Positions 19,195 to 28,415 of a stretch of DNA of 64,000 nucleotides are shown here, one piece after another. The stretch spans positions 62,001-126,000 of the forward strand of contig NZ_AUTC01000045.1 of the NCBI RefSeq assembly GCF_001461695.1, given 5' to 3'. The position numbers and the translations under genes were made by a program. Numbering within the stretch: the stretch's first letter is position 1; the number at the start of each line of letters is the position of its first letter. The DNA comes from Sinorhizobium fredii USDA 205 (GTDB lineage Bacteria > Pseudomonadota > Alphaproteobacteria > Rhizobiales > Rhizobiaceae). The notes under the pieces were generated by a model. It was not told the DNA's origin. It was given only the letters and a program-made list of their open reading frames with translations, and did no database searches.

Positions 19195-20034
19195 TTACTG
19201 TTTTATCGGAACCCACATTTCGACGATCCCCATGCCGGAATCCGGGTCGAAGCGCTCGTCGTAGCGTTCGATGAGATCGGGCGTCTCGCCGTGCTCGAGG
19301 CCGGATTGCGGAAACCACGTGCCGAAGATCTCGTGGGCCGTGGTCGAGATCGCCGAGATGTGGCCGCGATGCAGGAATACGGCATAGCGTTGCTTCGGCA
19401 GTCTCAAGGTTGAGAACCCCTTTGGCAGTGCGTCCGCATCTCCGACTTCGACAGCCGCCATGTAGCGAAAGCTACCGGCCTCGGCATCGGCGTGGGTGCA
19501 GACGCCATAGGCAACGTTGCCGCGCTGGCCCGGAATATGGCCGAAATGGGTGTTGAAGCGTTGCCAGAGCGAAGGGATTCCTTCGGTGCGATTATAGGCA
19601 TAGGTTTCTTCAAGGCCGGCGAGGAGCAGGGCAGTGCCCTCCTCGAAGCGCGGCGGTTCGATCTTCAGCTTGCGCGTGTCGTCCATCCTGATGGGCTCCA
19701 TCAATTCGATATTGCGGAGATGCCTTTGCTTGCGGATCGATTCGGGTGTCATGCCGAACTGCTCGCGAAAGGCACGGGTGAATGCCTCGTGCGAGCCGTA
19801 GCCCGCATCGAGCGCCACCTCGAGAATGGTGGAGTTGCCGTTTGCCAGCAGAAGCGCCGCCGAGCTCAGCCGGCGACCGCGGATATAGGCGCTGATCGAA
19901 TGGCCGGTCGCAAGGCCGAAAACGCGCGACAGGTGATAGCGCGACAGGCCGGCGGCGTCGGCAATCTGCTCCAGTGTTATATCCTTCGCGAAATGGCTTT
20001 CGATGTACCAGATCGCCCTTCCGATGGCACTCAT
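19195..20034 (-). CDS. AraC family regulator with GyrI-like effector domain
   Basis: This 279-residue protein starts with two AraC-type helix-turn-helix motifs (about 1-105, including SRYHLSRVFGLATGHSISAYIRGRRL and GYGSHEAFTRAFREQFG). A GyrI-like/SOUL-type ligand-binding domain (about 125-279) follows. This Rob/SoxS-plus-GyrI layout occurs in regulators that sense amphipathic drugs or toxins. The ATG at 20032-20034 has GGGAG five bases upstream and is preferred to a GTG two codons earlier. A VOC-fold gene lies divergently 161 bases away and is the obvious candidate target. Confidence 0.88.
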   Translation of the reverse strand: MSAIGRAIWYIESHFAKDITLEQIADAAGLSRYHLSRVFGLATGHSISAYIRGRRLSSAALLLANGNSTILEVALDAGYGSHEAFTRAFREQFGMTPESIRKQRHLRNIELMEPIRMDDTRKLKIEPPRFEEGTALLLAGLEETYAYNRTEGIPSLWQRFNTHFGHIPGQRGNVAYGVCTHADAEAGSFRYMAAVEVGDADALPKGFSTLRLPKQRYAVFLHRGHISAISTTAHEIFGTWFPQSGLEHGETPDLIERYDERFDPDSGMGIVEMWVPIKQ

Positions 20035-20195
20035 GTTCACTCCCGTGGTCGGCGACCTAGCTCTTACGGGTTTATCGGAGGGCGCGTTTGATCGCCGTTG
20101 CTGGATTCCTGAAAAGATAGCGCCGAACGCATTGCCGGCAATTTCGGGCTGTCGTCCGCCTCGACCTCAGCAATCCGTGATCTACTTTTCAAACC

Positions 20196-20573
20196 ATGAC
20201 AACGTTTGGCGCTCTGTTTCGCGGAATCAATGTGGTGTCGATCTCGGTGACCGACCTTGATCGCGCCCGCGCGTTTTACGGCGAGGTGCTCGGGTTCGGG
20301 CCGCCGATCTACGACCTGCCCGATGCCGGCTGGATCGAATTCTCCCCCGGGGCGGCGGGCGGGAACGTTTCGGTGACTTTGGCCGCGAGTGGCTGGATCC
20401 CGTCCACCGGGACGACCCTCGTCCTGACGGTGGAGGATTGCCAGGCGGCGGTCGTGGAACTGCGTCGCCGCGGCGTCCAGTGCGAGGATGCGCAGGTGTT
20501 CCCCGGCTTCGTGACCTTTGCGAGCTTCTACGATCCGTTCGGCAATCGCCTGCAGATGTGCAGCCCGGCTTAG
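20196..20573 (+). CDS. VOC-fold (glyoxalase/bleomycin resistance/dioxygenase) family protein
   Basis: This is a single-domain, 125-residue vicinal-oxygen-chelate protein with the paired beta-alpha-beta modules of the fold. The first module includes SVTDLDRARAFYGEVLGFGP, and the C-terminal DPFGNRLQM is the usual end of the second. It may bind a metal and a small molecule, or sequester a drug. The substrate is unknown. It is divergent from the AraC/GyrI gene and converges on emrR with a 19-base gap. Confidence 0.85.
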   Translation: MTTFGALFRGINVVSISVTDLDRARAFYGEVLGFGPPIYDLPDAGWIEFSPGAAGGNVSVTLAASGWIPSTGTTLVLTVEDCQAAVVELRRRGVQCEDAQVFPGFVTFASFYDPFGNRLQMCSPA

Positions 20574-20592
20574 GAATGCCCCCGTATTGCCG

Positions 20593-21279
20593 TCAGCGGA
20601 GTTGCCGCGGGCCGTAAGCGGCCATGAAGACGCGGATGGCCGATGTCACGTTCTTTTCGATTTGTCCGGCCGGGACGGTGTCGCACATGCCGAACAGGCG
20701 GCCCTTGAAGAGCCCGGCCATGGAAAGCTCGATGAACTGCTTGGCGGCCAGTTCCGTATCGTCGATCCAGAGCGTGCCTGCTGCCACCTGCTGGTCGAGA
20801 TAGGCCTTCAATACGGTGTAGCCATTTTCCGGTGTCGCGGTGAAAAAGCGCTGTGCGAGCCGCGGCATGCGGTCGATCACGCCGAGCACGGTTCTCATTG
20901 CGCGGATCGTGTAGTCGGAGGTTATGCTGGTCACCAGCGTCACGGCGAAATCGTGAAGCGCTTCGTCGATCGGCTCGATGTCGTTCAGCGACTGCTTGAT
21001 GCTGCTGACGATGCGGCTGCGCTCGCGGGCGATGAGCGCCTCGAAGAGATCTTCCTTGTTCTCGAAATAGACGTAGAGCGTACCCTTCGAAACGCCGGCC
21101 TCGCGGGTGATGTCGTTCATGCTGGCGGCGTCGAAATTGCTTCGCATGAAAACGCGCTTGGCGCCTTCGAGAATCTGCTCGCGTTTGACCGGGTCCTCGC
21201 CGGCGGCGCGTCGCCCGCTCGAAGGGTGCTGATCCTGCTGCAGGGACTTTTCCTGCTGTGCGCTTTTCGCTGAGGTCAT
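20593..21279 (-). CDS. emrR: TetR family repressor of the EmrAB efflux pump
   Basis: This 228-residue TetR-type repressor has an N-terminal helix-turn-helix (about 35-80, with SMNDITREAGVSKGTLYVYFENKEDLF) and a C-terminal ligand-binding, dimerisation domain. It is divergent from emrA. The 246-base intergenic region holds two GAACCGNNCGGTTC palindromes, consistent with control of emrAB and of itself. A TetR-type EmrR controlling emrAB and affecting nodule colonisation is known in Sinorhizobium meliloti. The symbol is assigned from that arrangement. The start ATG is the first that leaves the DNA-binding domain intact. Confidence 0.85.
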   Translation of the reverse strand: MTSAKSAQQEKSLQQDQHPSSGRRAAGEDPVKREQILEGAKRVFMRSNFDAASMNDITREAGVSKGTLYVYFENKEDLFEALIARERSRIVSSIKQSLNDIEPIDEALHDFAVTLVTSITSDYTIRAMRTVLGVIDRMPRLAQRFFTATPENGYTVLKAYLDQQVAAGTLWIDDTELAAKQFIELSMAGLFKGRLFGMCDTVPAGQIEKNVTSAIRVFMAAYGPRQLR

Positions 21280-21411
21280 AATCGCCGGACGTTTCCACTC
21301 CTGTAGATCACGAGGATCCTGGAACCAATTCCAGAATCATAAACGTGATCGATTGCGATAGAAAGCAAGGCGCGGGGAGGAACCTCGCTGTTTTTTACCT
21401 TGCTCATCACT

Positions 21412-21429
21412 TCGAACCGCTCGGTTCGA
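21412..21429. promoter_or_regulatory. EmrR-type operator 1
   Basis: The palindrome TCGAACCG-CT-CGGTTCGA has two perfect eight-base arms. It shares GAACCGNNCGGTTC with operator 2 and lies about midway between emrR and emrA, the expected place for a TetR operator. Confidence 0.75.
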
Positions 21430-21474
21430 TTTCCTCTTGATATGCGACGCAAAAGGCATTATGTCAAGATCAAT

Positions 21475-21490
21475 CGAACCGAACGGTTCA
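21475..21490. promoter_or_regulatory. EmrR-type operator 2, close to emrA
   Basis: The core GAACCGAACGGTTC lies at 21476-21489, 37 bases upstream of the emrA start. Its centre is about 62 bp from that of operator 1, about six helical turns. A repressor bound here would block emrA transcription or initiation. Confidence 0.78.
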
Positions 21491-21525
21491 GTTCAATTTA
21501 GCTAATTTAGCCAAAACGGTGTCCC

Positions 21526-22740
21526 ATGTCCGCTTCCAGCACCTCCAGCGTAGCGCGCGTCCGTCCGGTCGACGACGATTTCGAAGGCGCCGATGCTCCG
21601 AGCCCAGAAGCCAAGGCCCCGACCGGCGAGGCCCCGCCGGTGACGGATCGTCCAGCTGCCGAGGCTGTCGCTCCCGCCAAGAAGCGCCGCAAGCCGATTG
21701 TTCCAGCCATCGGACTGGCGCTGCTCGCCGCCGGGGCCTGGTACGGCCACGACTGGTGGACCAACGGCCGCTTCATGGTCTCGACCGATGACGCCTATAT
21801 CGAGGGCGACATCGCGACGATCTCTCCGAAAGTCTCCGGCTATGTCGCCAAGGTCGATGTGGTCGCCAATCAGCATGTGAAGGCGGGCGATCCGCTCGTC
21901 ACGCTGGATGACGGTGACTATCGCATCGCGGCGGAGCAGGCCGAGGCGCAGATCGCCACGCAGAAGCTGGCGCTCAGCCGGTTCGATGCGCAGATCGCCG
22001 GCGCCCAAGCGAGCCTCAGCCAGGCCGAGGCCCAGAAGAAAGCCTTCGAAGCGGCGGTCAGGGGTGCCGAACTCACCCAAAAGCGCGCCAGCGATCTCCA
22101 ATCCAGGGCCTTTGGAACGGATGCTTCACGCGACAGCGCCCAGGTTGCGCTCGATCAGGCGCGGGCAAATCTCGTCGGCGCCGAAGCCAACATCGCCTCG
22201 GCAAAGGCCAATATCACCGTGCTCGAGGCGCAGCGCGCCGAATCGGACAGCACGATCCGTTCGCTGGAGCTTTCGCGTGACAAGGCAAATCGCGACCTCG
22301 GCTTCACCGTGCTGAAAGCGCCCTATGACGGCGTCATCGGCAATGTCGCCGTCCAGGTCGGCGACCTCGTCTCGGCCGGCCAGCGCCTTGCCGCCCTCGT
22401 GCCGGTGGATCAGCTCTATATTGACGCGAATTTCAAGGAAACGCAGATCGCCCATCTGGTTCCCGGATCGAAGGTCCAGGTCCATGTAGACGCTTACGAC
22501 GAGCACTCGATCGAGGGTACCGTCGCATCGATTTCGCCAGCCTCCGGCTCGGTCTTCTCGCTGCTGCCGGCGGAAAATGCCACCGGCAACTTCACAAAGA
22601 TTATCCAGCGCGTGCCGGTTCGGATCACGCTCCCGGTCGACGCGCTCGCCAAGGGCAACCTGCGGGCCGGCCTGAGCGTCGTGGTCGACGTCGACACCCG
22701 CACGGCGCCGGAAGCCGCGAAGGTCGCCGAAGCGAAATAA
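21526..22740 (+). CDS. emrA: HlyD/EmrA family membrane fusion protein
   Basis: This 404-residue periplasmic adaptor of a tripartite multidrug pump has a cytoplasmic Pro/Ala-rich N-terminus and one TM helix at about 58-75. A lipoyl/biotinyl-like domain follows (from TDDAYIEGDIATISPKVSGYV at about 87), then a long Ala/Gln-rich coiled-coil hairpin (about 140-265). The second lipoyl half and beta-barrel complete it. It bridges EmrB to an outer-membrane channel that is not encoded here. The gene is followed by emrB after 84 bases containing a palindromic repeat. Confidence 0.92.
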   Translation: MSASSTSSVARVRPVDDDFEGADAPSPEAKAPTGEAPPVTDRPAAEAVAPAKKRRKPIVPAIGLALLAAGAWYGHDWWTNGRFMVSTDDAYIEGDIATISPKVSGYVAKVDVVANQHVKAGDPLVTLDDGDYRIAAEQAEAQIATQKLALSRFDAQIAGAQASLSQAEAQKKAFEAAVRGAELTQKRASDLQSRAFGTDASRDSAQVALDQARANLVGAEANIASAKANITVLEAQRAESDSTIRSLELSRDKANRDLGFTVLKAPYDGVIGNVAVQVGDLVSAGQRLAALVPVDQLYIDANFKETQIAHLVPGSKVQVHVDAYDEHSIEGTVASISPASGSVFSLLPAENATGNFTKIIQRVPVRITLPVDALAKGNLRAGLSVVVDVDTRTAPEAAKVAEAK

Positions 22741-22748
22741 GCGCGCGA

Positions 22749-22792
22749 GCGGGATGAGGAAAAGTGTGAGCGGTTTTCCGCCCGCATCCCGC
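22749..22792. repeat. Palindromic intergenic repeat between emrA and emrB
   Basis: Outer arms GCGGGATG and CATCCCGC enclose an inner GCGG-TTTT-CCGC hairpin. A related copy lies at 19068-19098 and a degenerate one at about 56848-56880. The hairpin in the emrA-emrB transcript could affect message stability or relative expression. Confidence 0.75.
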
Positions 22793-22824
22793 ACCAGCAA
22801 GATTAGGCGCAAGGAGTAGCAGAC

Positions 22825-24414
22825 ATGGCTGCGACGGCAACAGCGGGCCCGGTGGCGACAAGCGGCGCCGGGGCCGAGGAGCGCATGGATCCGCGGCGGC
22901 TCATCGCCTTTTTCGCGATGGTCGTCGGCATGTTCATGGCGATCCTCGACATCCAGATCGTTTCGGCCTCACTTGCCGAAATCCAGGCGGGACTTTCCGC
23001 CGGATCGGACGAGATCGGCTGGGTGCAGACCTCCTACCTGATTGCCGAAGTCATCATGATCCCGCTGTCGGGTACGCTTGCCCGCATCGTTTCGACGCGG
23101 GTGCTGTTCTCCGTCGCGGCCGCCGGCTTCACCGCCTCCAGCGCGCTTGCCGCAACCGCCACCAATATCGACCAGATGATCGTCTATCGGGCGATCCAGG
23201 GCTTCATCGGCGGCGGCATGATCCCCTCGGTCTTCGCCGCCGCCTTCACGATCTTCCCGCCATCGAAGCGCAATATCGTCTCGCCGATCATCGGCCTGAT
23301 CGCGACGCTTGCCCCGACCATCGGCCCGACGGTCGGCGGCTACCTGAGTCATGCCTTCTCCTGGCACTGGCTGTTTCTCGTCAACGTCATTCCCGGCATC
23401 ATCGTCGCGACGCTGACCTGGATTTTCATCGACTTCGACGAGCCGGAACTGGGCCTGATGAAGAAGTTCGACTGGTGGGGCCTGTTCTCGATGGCGATCT
23501 TCCTCGGTTCGCTCGAATATGTGCTGGAGGAGGGCAATGCCAATGATTGGTTCAGTGACGACTACATCGTCATCGGCGCGGTCGCCGCGACTGTGGCCGC
23601 TGCGATCTTCTTCTACCGGGCCTTCAAGGTGGAGTTTCCGGTGGTCGATCTCAGGGCCTTCGCCAATCGCAACTTCACCTTCGGTTCGCTGTTCTCCTTC
23701 GTGATGGGCATCGGCCTCTACGGCCTCACCTATCTCTATCCGCTCTATCTCGGGCGCATCCGCGGCTACGATTCGCTGATGATCGGCGAGACGATGTTCG
23801 TCTCCGGCCTCGCCATGTTCCTCACCGCCCCGGTCGCCGGATTCCTGGCAGGCCGTCTCGACCCGCGCCTGATGATGACCATCGGCTTTGCCGGCTTTGC
23901 GGCGGGCACCTGGACGATGAGCCAGCTGACTGCGGACTGGGATTTCTGGGAACTGCTCGTGCCGCAGATCCTGCGCGGCTGCTCGCTGATGCTGTGCATG
24001 GTGCCGATCAACAATATCGCGCTCGGCACGCTGCCGCCGGCACGAATCCGCAACGCCTCCGGCCTCTTCAATCTGACGCGCAACCTCGGCGGCGCCGTCG
24101 GCCTCGCGATCATCAACACGATCCTGACGCAGCGCCAGGATCTCCACTATGCCCGCATGGCCGAACATATCCAGTGGGGCAATCCGGAGGCGATCGATCG
24201 GTTGAACAATATGACGTCGAACTTCGACGCCTACGGCCTGGATGGCGCGACGGCCGCCGTCAAGCAGCTGGCTGCGATGGTCCAGCAGCAGGCCGTCATC
24301 ATGTCCTTCATCGACGTGTTCCTGATCCTCACTGCCCTGTTCCTGGCGATGATCCTTGGCGTGCTGATGATCAAGAAGCCGGAGGGCGCCGGCCCCGGAG
24401 GTAGTGGGCACTAA
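22825..24414 (+). CDS. emrB: EmrB/QacA family MFS drug/proton antiporter (DHA2, 14 TM)
   Basis: This is a 529-residue inner-membrane transporter with about 14 helices. DHA2 family motifs are visible: LDIQIVSASLAEIQAG in helix 1, WVQTSYLIAEVIMIPLSG in helix 2, and GPTVGGYLSHAFSWHW around the motif C region. It is driven by the proton gradient and exports hydrophobic compounds with EmrA. The ATG at 22825 has AAGGAG upstream. Family work in rhizobia links such pumps to plant flavonoids, which fits TetR control, but the substrate is inferred. Confidence 0.93.
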   Translation: MAATATAGPVATSGAGAEERMDPRRLIAFFAMVVGMFMAILDIQIVSASLAEIQAGLSAGSDEIGWVQTSYLIAEVIMIPLSGTLARIVSTRVLFSVAAAGFTASSALAATATNIDQMIVYRAIQGFIGGGMIPSVFAAAFTIFPPSKRNIVSPIIGLIATLAPTIGPTVGGYLSHAFSWHWLFLVNVIPGIIVATLTWIFIDFDEPELGLMKKFDWWGLFSMAIFLGSLEYVLEEGNANDWFSDDYIVIGAVAATVAAAIFFYRAFKVEFPVVDLRAFANRNFTFGSLFSFVMGIGLYGLTYLYPLYLGRIRGYDSLMIGETMFVSGLAMFLTAPVAGFLAGRLDPRLMMTIGFAGFAAGTWTMSQLTADWDFWELLVPQILRGCSLMLCMVPINNIALGTLPPARIRNASGLFNLTRNLGGAVGLAIINTILTQRQDLHYARMAEHIQWGNPEAIDRLNNMTSNFDAYGLDGATAAVKQLAAMVQQQAVIMSFIDVFLILTALFLAMILGVLMIKKPEGAGPGGSGH

Positions 24415-24425
24415 AGCCCGGCAAC

Positions 24426-24475
24426 GCCCTCGCTCCGCTGCCGCGACCCTCTCCCCATATGCGGAGAGAGAGTGT
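24426..24475. repeat. Partial rhizobial intergenic repeat
   Basis: A GACCCTCTCCCCATATGCGG segment with a following AGAGAGAG tract resembles the CCCTCTCCCC...GGGGAGAGGG family seen at 36905-37016. It sits in the emrB to phosphoesterase gap. It is a weak copy. Confidence 0.45.
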
Positions 24476-24574
24476 AAACGGCACGCTTTACGCGTTCCGA
24501 GCCCTGCGGCAAAATCGCGCTTCGCTTGTTCCGTCCGAGCTGGTCGAGGGCGGTGAGGGAGCGCGGGGGGCAGC

Positions 24575-25693
24575 ATGAACGACAATGCATTCCATGTGTC
24601 GTCCAGAAGGACGTTTCTTGCCAGTGCGGCGGGCTTCGGCCTTTCGCTGATGGCAGGCGGCGGACGTACGGCAACCCGGCCCCCGGTCGACGCGACTTTC
24701 CTCTTTTCCAATGACATCCATGCCTGCATCGTTTCGACGGAAGGCCTGGCGCCGAACTGCGAACAGGAAGGCAAGACCGACGCAAACCTGTTGCGCCACA
24801 TTGCGGCGCTCAATGCGATGCCCGGCCAGCATTGGCCGGAATTGATTGACGGAAAGCCAAGCGGTCTTGCCAGCGCCGGAACGAAGATCGCCCGGCCGTT
24901 CGGCCTTGTCCTCGGCGGCGATATCACCGACGACGGCGGCGGCCAGGTGCGCGATCCGCGCGAAGGGCGGCAGTTGCAGCAGTTCCAGAGCCGCTACGAG
25001 CATGGTGTCGGGCCGCATCACATCCACTATCCCGTCTATGTCGGTCTCGGAAACCATGATCTCGACCAGGATGGCGCGCCGCCGAACGTCGACTGGTATC
25101 GCCGCGAATTGCGCGACTATGTGGAGCTTACCCATCGCCAGTCCGTGTTCTACAGGCCCCCGGTACCCGTCACCAACTACGATCCGCTATCGGACAACTA
25201 TTCCTGGGACTGGGGCGGTCTTCATCTCGTGCAATTGCAGCGCTTCGGCGGGGACGAGAACAAGGGGGCCGTGAGCGGCCTGCCGTGGCTGAAGCGCGAT
25301 CTCGCCGCTTACGCCGCTGACGGCCGCCCGGTTGTGCTGTTCCAGCATTATGGCTGGGATGCATTCTCGACCGAGGTCTGGGACGCCGCGGCGAAAACCT
25401 TCGACGATCAGGGAGACGGCGAACCGCATTGGTGGAGCCCGGCTGAGCGCGATGCCTTGCTTGACGCTCTCAAGGGCTACAATGTCGTCGGGCTCTTCCA
25501 CGGTCACGAGCATGACCGGGTGATGGCCTATCGCGCCGGCGAGCTTGACATCTTCAAGCCCAAGGCGGCCTATCTCGGCGGCTTCGCGCTGGTGCGGGTG
25601 ACCGACAAGTTCCTGGATGTCGTCTTCGGAGAGGCGCGTGGCGAGACAGGCGACGCCGCCTTCACGCACGCGTTCAACAGGCGTTTCGACTGA
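24575..25693 (+). CDS. Metallophosphoesterase with Tat signal peptide
   Basis: This 372-residue protein of the calcineurin-like phosphoesterase superfamily has a twin-arginine signal (SRRTFLASAAGFGLSLM, about 10-26), so it is probably exported folded. Metal-binding motifs are all present: NDIHA (about 48), GGDITDDGG, GLGNHDLD, a FQHYGWD histidine and FHGHEHD near the C-terminus. The natural phosphoester substrate is unknown. It lies downstream of emrB, but a repeat and 160 bases separate them, so it may be transcribed alone. Confidence 0.87.
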   Translation: MNDNAFHVSSRRTFLASAAGFGLSLMAGGGRTATRPPVDATFLFSNDIHACIVSTEGLAPNCEQEGKTDANLLRHIAALNAMPGQHWPELIDGKPSGLASAGTKIARPFGLVLGGDITDDGGGQVRDPREGRQLQQFQSRYEHGVGPHHIHYPVYVGLGNHDLDQDGAPPNVDWYRRELRDYVELTHRQSVFYRPPVPVTNYDPLSDNYSWDWGGLHLVQLQRFGGDENKGAVSGLPWLKRDLAAYAADGRPVVLFQHYGWDAFSTEVWDAAAKTFDDQGDGEPHWWSPAERDALLDALKGYNVVGLFHGHEHDRVMAYRAGELDIFKPKAAYLGGFALVRVTDKFLDVVFGEARGETGDAAFTHAFNRRFD

Positions 25694-25737
25694 CATGTCG
25701 ACGCATAAATTTAGTGGCTTTTTCGCTCTCTCGATAT

Positions 25738-25759
25738 TTTTGATTTACGTACATCAAAA
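25738..25759. promoter_or_regulatory. LacI-type operator upstream of the lacI-xylB-xylA cluster
   Basis: A 22-bp dyad has half TTTTGATTTAC followed by GTACATCAAAA (10 of 11 positions match), with the central CG usual for LacI-family sites. It ends 32 bases before the regulator start. Autoregulation, and control of the xyl genes from this promoter, is inferred. Confidence 0.6.
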
Positions 25760-25791
25760 CTTCCTCTAAGGGGTGTCGCGAGGAGGAAGAG

Positions 25792-26829
25792 ATGCGACCA
25801 ACCGTTCACGATATCGCCGCCGAGGCAGGCGTCAGCCTGGCGACCGTCGACCGGGTTCTGAACAACCGGCCGGGCGTTAGGTCCGTGACGCGCGACAAGG
25901 TCGAGCGGGCAATCGCGACGCTTGGCTATGTGCGTGACGTTGCGGCGGCCAATCTCGCCAAGGGCCGCAGCTATTCCCTGATCTTCATCCTGCCTGCCGG
26001 CGAAAACTCCTTCATGCGCGGGCTCGAGGCCGAGGTGAGGGCCGCCATGGCGCACTCGCCGGCCGAACGGACTGAAATCGCCATACTCTCCGTTCCCGCC
26101 TTCGACGCGCGCGCCCTCGCGGACGCCGTGGCAGAGGCCCACCGGCGAAGGCCCGCAGGCGTTGCCGTCGTCGCTGTCGACGCCCCCGAGGTGACGCAGG
26201 CGGTGAAGCGTCTGCGCGAGGATGGGATTGCCGTGGTCACGCTCGTTTCGGACCTGCCGGGGTCGATGCGCGATCATTTTGCCGGCGTCGACAACATCGC
26301 GGCCGGACGCACCGCCGGAAACCTGATGGGTCGCTTCCTCGGCGATCGCCCCGGGCCGGTTGCGGTGGTGGCAGGTTCGATGCTCGTGCGCGACCACAGG
26401 GAGCGGTTGGAAGGCTTCCAGGGGGTCATGCGCCAATGCTTCGAAACACGCTTGCTGCTGCCTGTCGTCGAGGGTCAGGACGATGCAGCCCTCGTCGAGA
26501 AGCTGGTCGGCGCGCTCATCGAGCGCCATCCGGATCTTGCCGGCATCTATAGCCTCGGCGCGGGCAATCGCGGCCTCGTCGCCGCGGTCGAGAAAGCCGG
26601 CAGGGAAATGAAGATCTGTGCGATTGCGCACGAACTGACGCCCCATAGCCGGGCCGCTCTGCTTTCCGGAACGATCGATGTGCTGCTCAACCAGGATGCG
26701 GGCCACGAGGTCAGGAGCGCAATCCGGGTGCTGAAGGCGAAGGCCGACGGGCTGGCGGTGATCGAGGCGCAGGAACGCATCCGCATCGACATATTCCTGA
26801 AGGACAACCTGCCGATCGAGCAGGCATAG
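25792..26829 (+). CDS. LacI family transcriptional regulator of the xylose cluster
   Basis: This 345-residue repressor has an N-terminal LacI helix-turn-helix and hinge (TVHDIAAEAGVSLATVDRVL, about 4-23). A periplasmic-binding-protein-like sugar domain (about 60-340) follows. It lies 10 bases upstream of xylB and forms one transcription unit with it, so D-xylose or a related pentose is the likely effector. The ATG at 25792 has GAGGAGGAAGAG upstream. It could instead respond to another sugar handled by the genes further downstream. Confidence 0.88.
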   Translation: MRPTVHDIAAEAGVSLATVDRVLNNRPGVRSVTRDKVERAIATLGYVRDVAAANLAKGRSYSLIFILPAGENSFMRGLEAEVRAAMAHSPAERTEIAILSVPAFDARALADAVAEAHRRRPAGVAVVAVDAPEVTQAVKRLREDGIAVVTLVSDLPGSMRDHFAGVDNIAAGRTAGNLMGRFLGDRPGPVAVVAGSMLVRDHRERLEGFQGVMRQCFETRLLLPVVEGQDDAALVEKLVGALIERHPDLAGIYSLGAGNRGLVAAVEKAGREMKICAIAHELTPHSRAALLSGTIDVLLNQDAGHEVRSAIRVLKAKADGLAVIEAQERIRIDIFLKDNLPIEQA

Positions 26830-26839
26830 GAGGACAGAG

Positions 26840-28294
26840 ATGTATCTCGGACTGGATCTCGGCACGTCCGGCGTCAAGGCCACGCTGATCGACGGCGAGC
26901 AGAAGATCATCGGCTCCGCCTCGGCCGCGCTCGACGTCTCGCGGCCGCATCCCGGCTGGTCGGAGCAGGACCCGGCCGACTGGACCCGGGCCGCCGAGGC
27001 GGCGATCGACGGCCTCAAGAAGGCGCATCCGCAAGCGCTTGCTGCGGTGCGCGGCGTCGGTCTTTCCGGCCAGATGCACGGCGCGACGCTTATCGACGAA
27101 AGCGACAAGGTGCTGCGTCCGTGCATCCTCTGGAACGATACGCGCAGCTTTCGCCAGGCGGCCGCACTCGACGGCGACCCGCAGTTCCGGGCGCTGACCG
27201 GCAATATCGTCTTTCCCGGCTTCACCGCGCCGAAGCTCGCCTGGGTGCGCGAAAACGAGCCGGAGATCTTTGCCAAACTCCGCTGGGTGCTCCTGCCCAA
27301 GGACTATCTCCGCCTGTGGCTGACCGGCGAACATATTTCGGAAATGTCGGATTCCGCCGGCACGTCCTGGCTCGATACGGGCAAGCGCAACTGGTCTGAA
27401 AGCCTGCTTGCCGCCACCCACCTCGAGGAACGGCAGATGCCGGACCTTGTCGAGGGAACCGACAGCGCCGGCACGCTCAGGCCGGAACTTGCGAGCCGCT
27501 GGGGCATGGGGCCGGGTGTCGTCCTTGCCGGCGGCGCCGGCGACAATGCGGCGTCGGCCTGCGGCATGGGCACCGTGGGCGAGGGGCAGGCCTTCGTCTC
27601 GCTTGGTACATCCGGCGTGCTGTTCGCCGCCAATGCCAGCTATCTTCCGAATCCGGAAAGCGCCGTCCATGCCTTCTGCCATGCGCTGCCGAACACCTGG
27701 CACCAGATGGGGGTGATCCTCTCGGCGACCGACGCGCTCAACTGGCATGCGGGCATCACCGGCAGAAGTGCTGCGGAGCTGACGGGCGAGCTTAGCGATA
27801 CGCTCAAGGCGCCGGGTTCGGTGACATTCCTTCCTTATCTCTCGGGCGAGCGCACGCCGCACAACGACGCGGCGATCCGCGGCGTCTTTGCCGGCCTCGG
27901 CCATGAAAGCTCTCGCGCCGCGCTGACACAGGCGGTGCTGGAAGGGGTGGCCTTCGCGATCCGCGACAGCCTGGAAGCGTTGCGTGCCGCCGGCACGACG
28001 CTCAATCGTGTCACCGCGATCGGCGGCGGGTCGCGGTCGCGCTATTGGCTGAAGTCGATCGCGACCGCACTCGACCTGCCGGTCGACCTGCCGGCCGACG
28101 GCGATTTCGGTGCCGCGTTCGGTGCGGCCCGGCTCGGCCTGATCGCCGCGACCGGCGCCGATCCGGTCGCGACCTGCTATGCGCCGGCGACGGCGGAGAC
28201 GATCGCGCCGGACGTCTCGCTGGTGGCGGCCTATGAGGACGCCTACCAGCGCTATCGCCGGCTTTACCCCGCCATCAAGGGAGCGACGACCTAA
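26840..28294 (+). CDS. xylB: Xylulokinase
   Basis: This 484-residue FGGY-family kinase phosphorylates D-xylulose to xylulose 5-phosphate in the cytoplasm. ATP-binding motif [13 protein letters not shown] starts at about 5, the substrate region GLSGQMHG at about 75, and the second ATP site [10 protein letters not shown] near 395. Length and motifs match XylB. AGGAGGACAGAG precedes the ATG. It lies between its LacI regulator and xylA, reversing the xylA-xylB order of enterobacteria. Confidence 0.95.
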   Translation: MYLGLDLGTSGVKATLIDGEQKIIGSASAALDVSRPHPGWSEQDPADWTRAAEAAIDGLKKAHPQALAAVRGVGLSGQMHGATLIDESDKVLRPCILWNDTRSFRQAAALDGDPQFRALTGNIVFPGFTAPKLAWVRENEPEIFAKLRWVLLPKDYLRLWLTGEHISEMSDSAGTSWLDTGKRNWSESLLAATHLEERQMPDLVEGTDSAGTLRPELASRWGMGPGVVLAGGAGDNAASACGMGTVGEGQAFVSLGTSGVLFAANASYLPNPESAVHAFCHALPNTWHQMGVILSATDALNWHAGITGRSAAELTGELSDTLKAPGSVTFLPYLSGERTPHNDAAIRGVFAGLGHESSRAALTQAVLEGVAFAIRDSLEALRAAGTTLNRVTAIGGGSRSRYWLKSIATALDLPVDLPADGDFGAAFGAARLGLIAATGADPVATCYAPATAETIAPDVSLVAAYEDAYQRYRRLYPAIKGATT

Positions 28295-28338
28295 GATCCC
28301 GGTCAGACCGGTACCGTTGGTTACAGCGTACCATGCAA

Positions 28339-28352
28339 TGAAAACGATTACT
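28339..28352. promoter_or_regulatory. Possible LacI-type half-palindrome between xylB and xylA
   Basis: TGAAAACGATTACT in the 121-base xylB-xylA gap resembles the LacI consensus TGNAANCGNTTNCA with imperfect symmetry. It may be a second operator giving xylA its own control. The match is weak and could be chance. Confidence 0.3.
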
Positions 28353-28415
28353 TTCCACCAGATGGCCGCCTTTTTGCACAAGCGGCCGGCAACAGTCCAC
28401 GATAAGGAGACAGCC

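Noticed and set aside
22969..24927. A 652-codon minus-strand open frame opposite emrB
   Set aside because: It is rich in Arg, Asp and Gly and complementary to the emrB helices, so it is a shadow.
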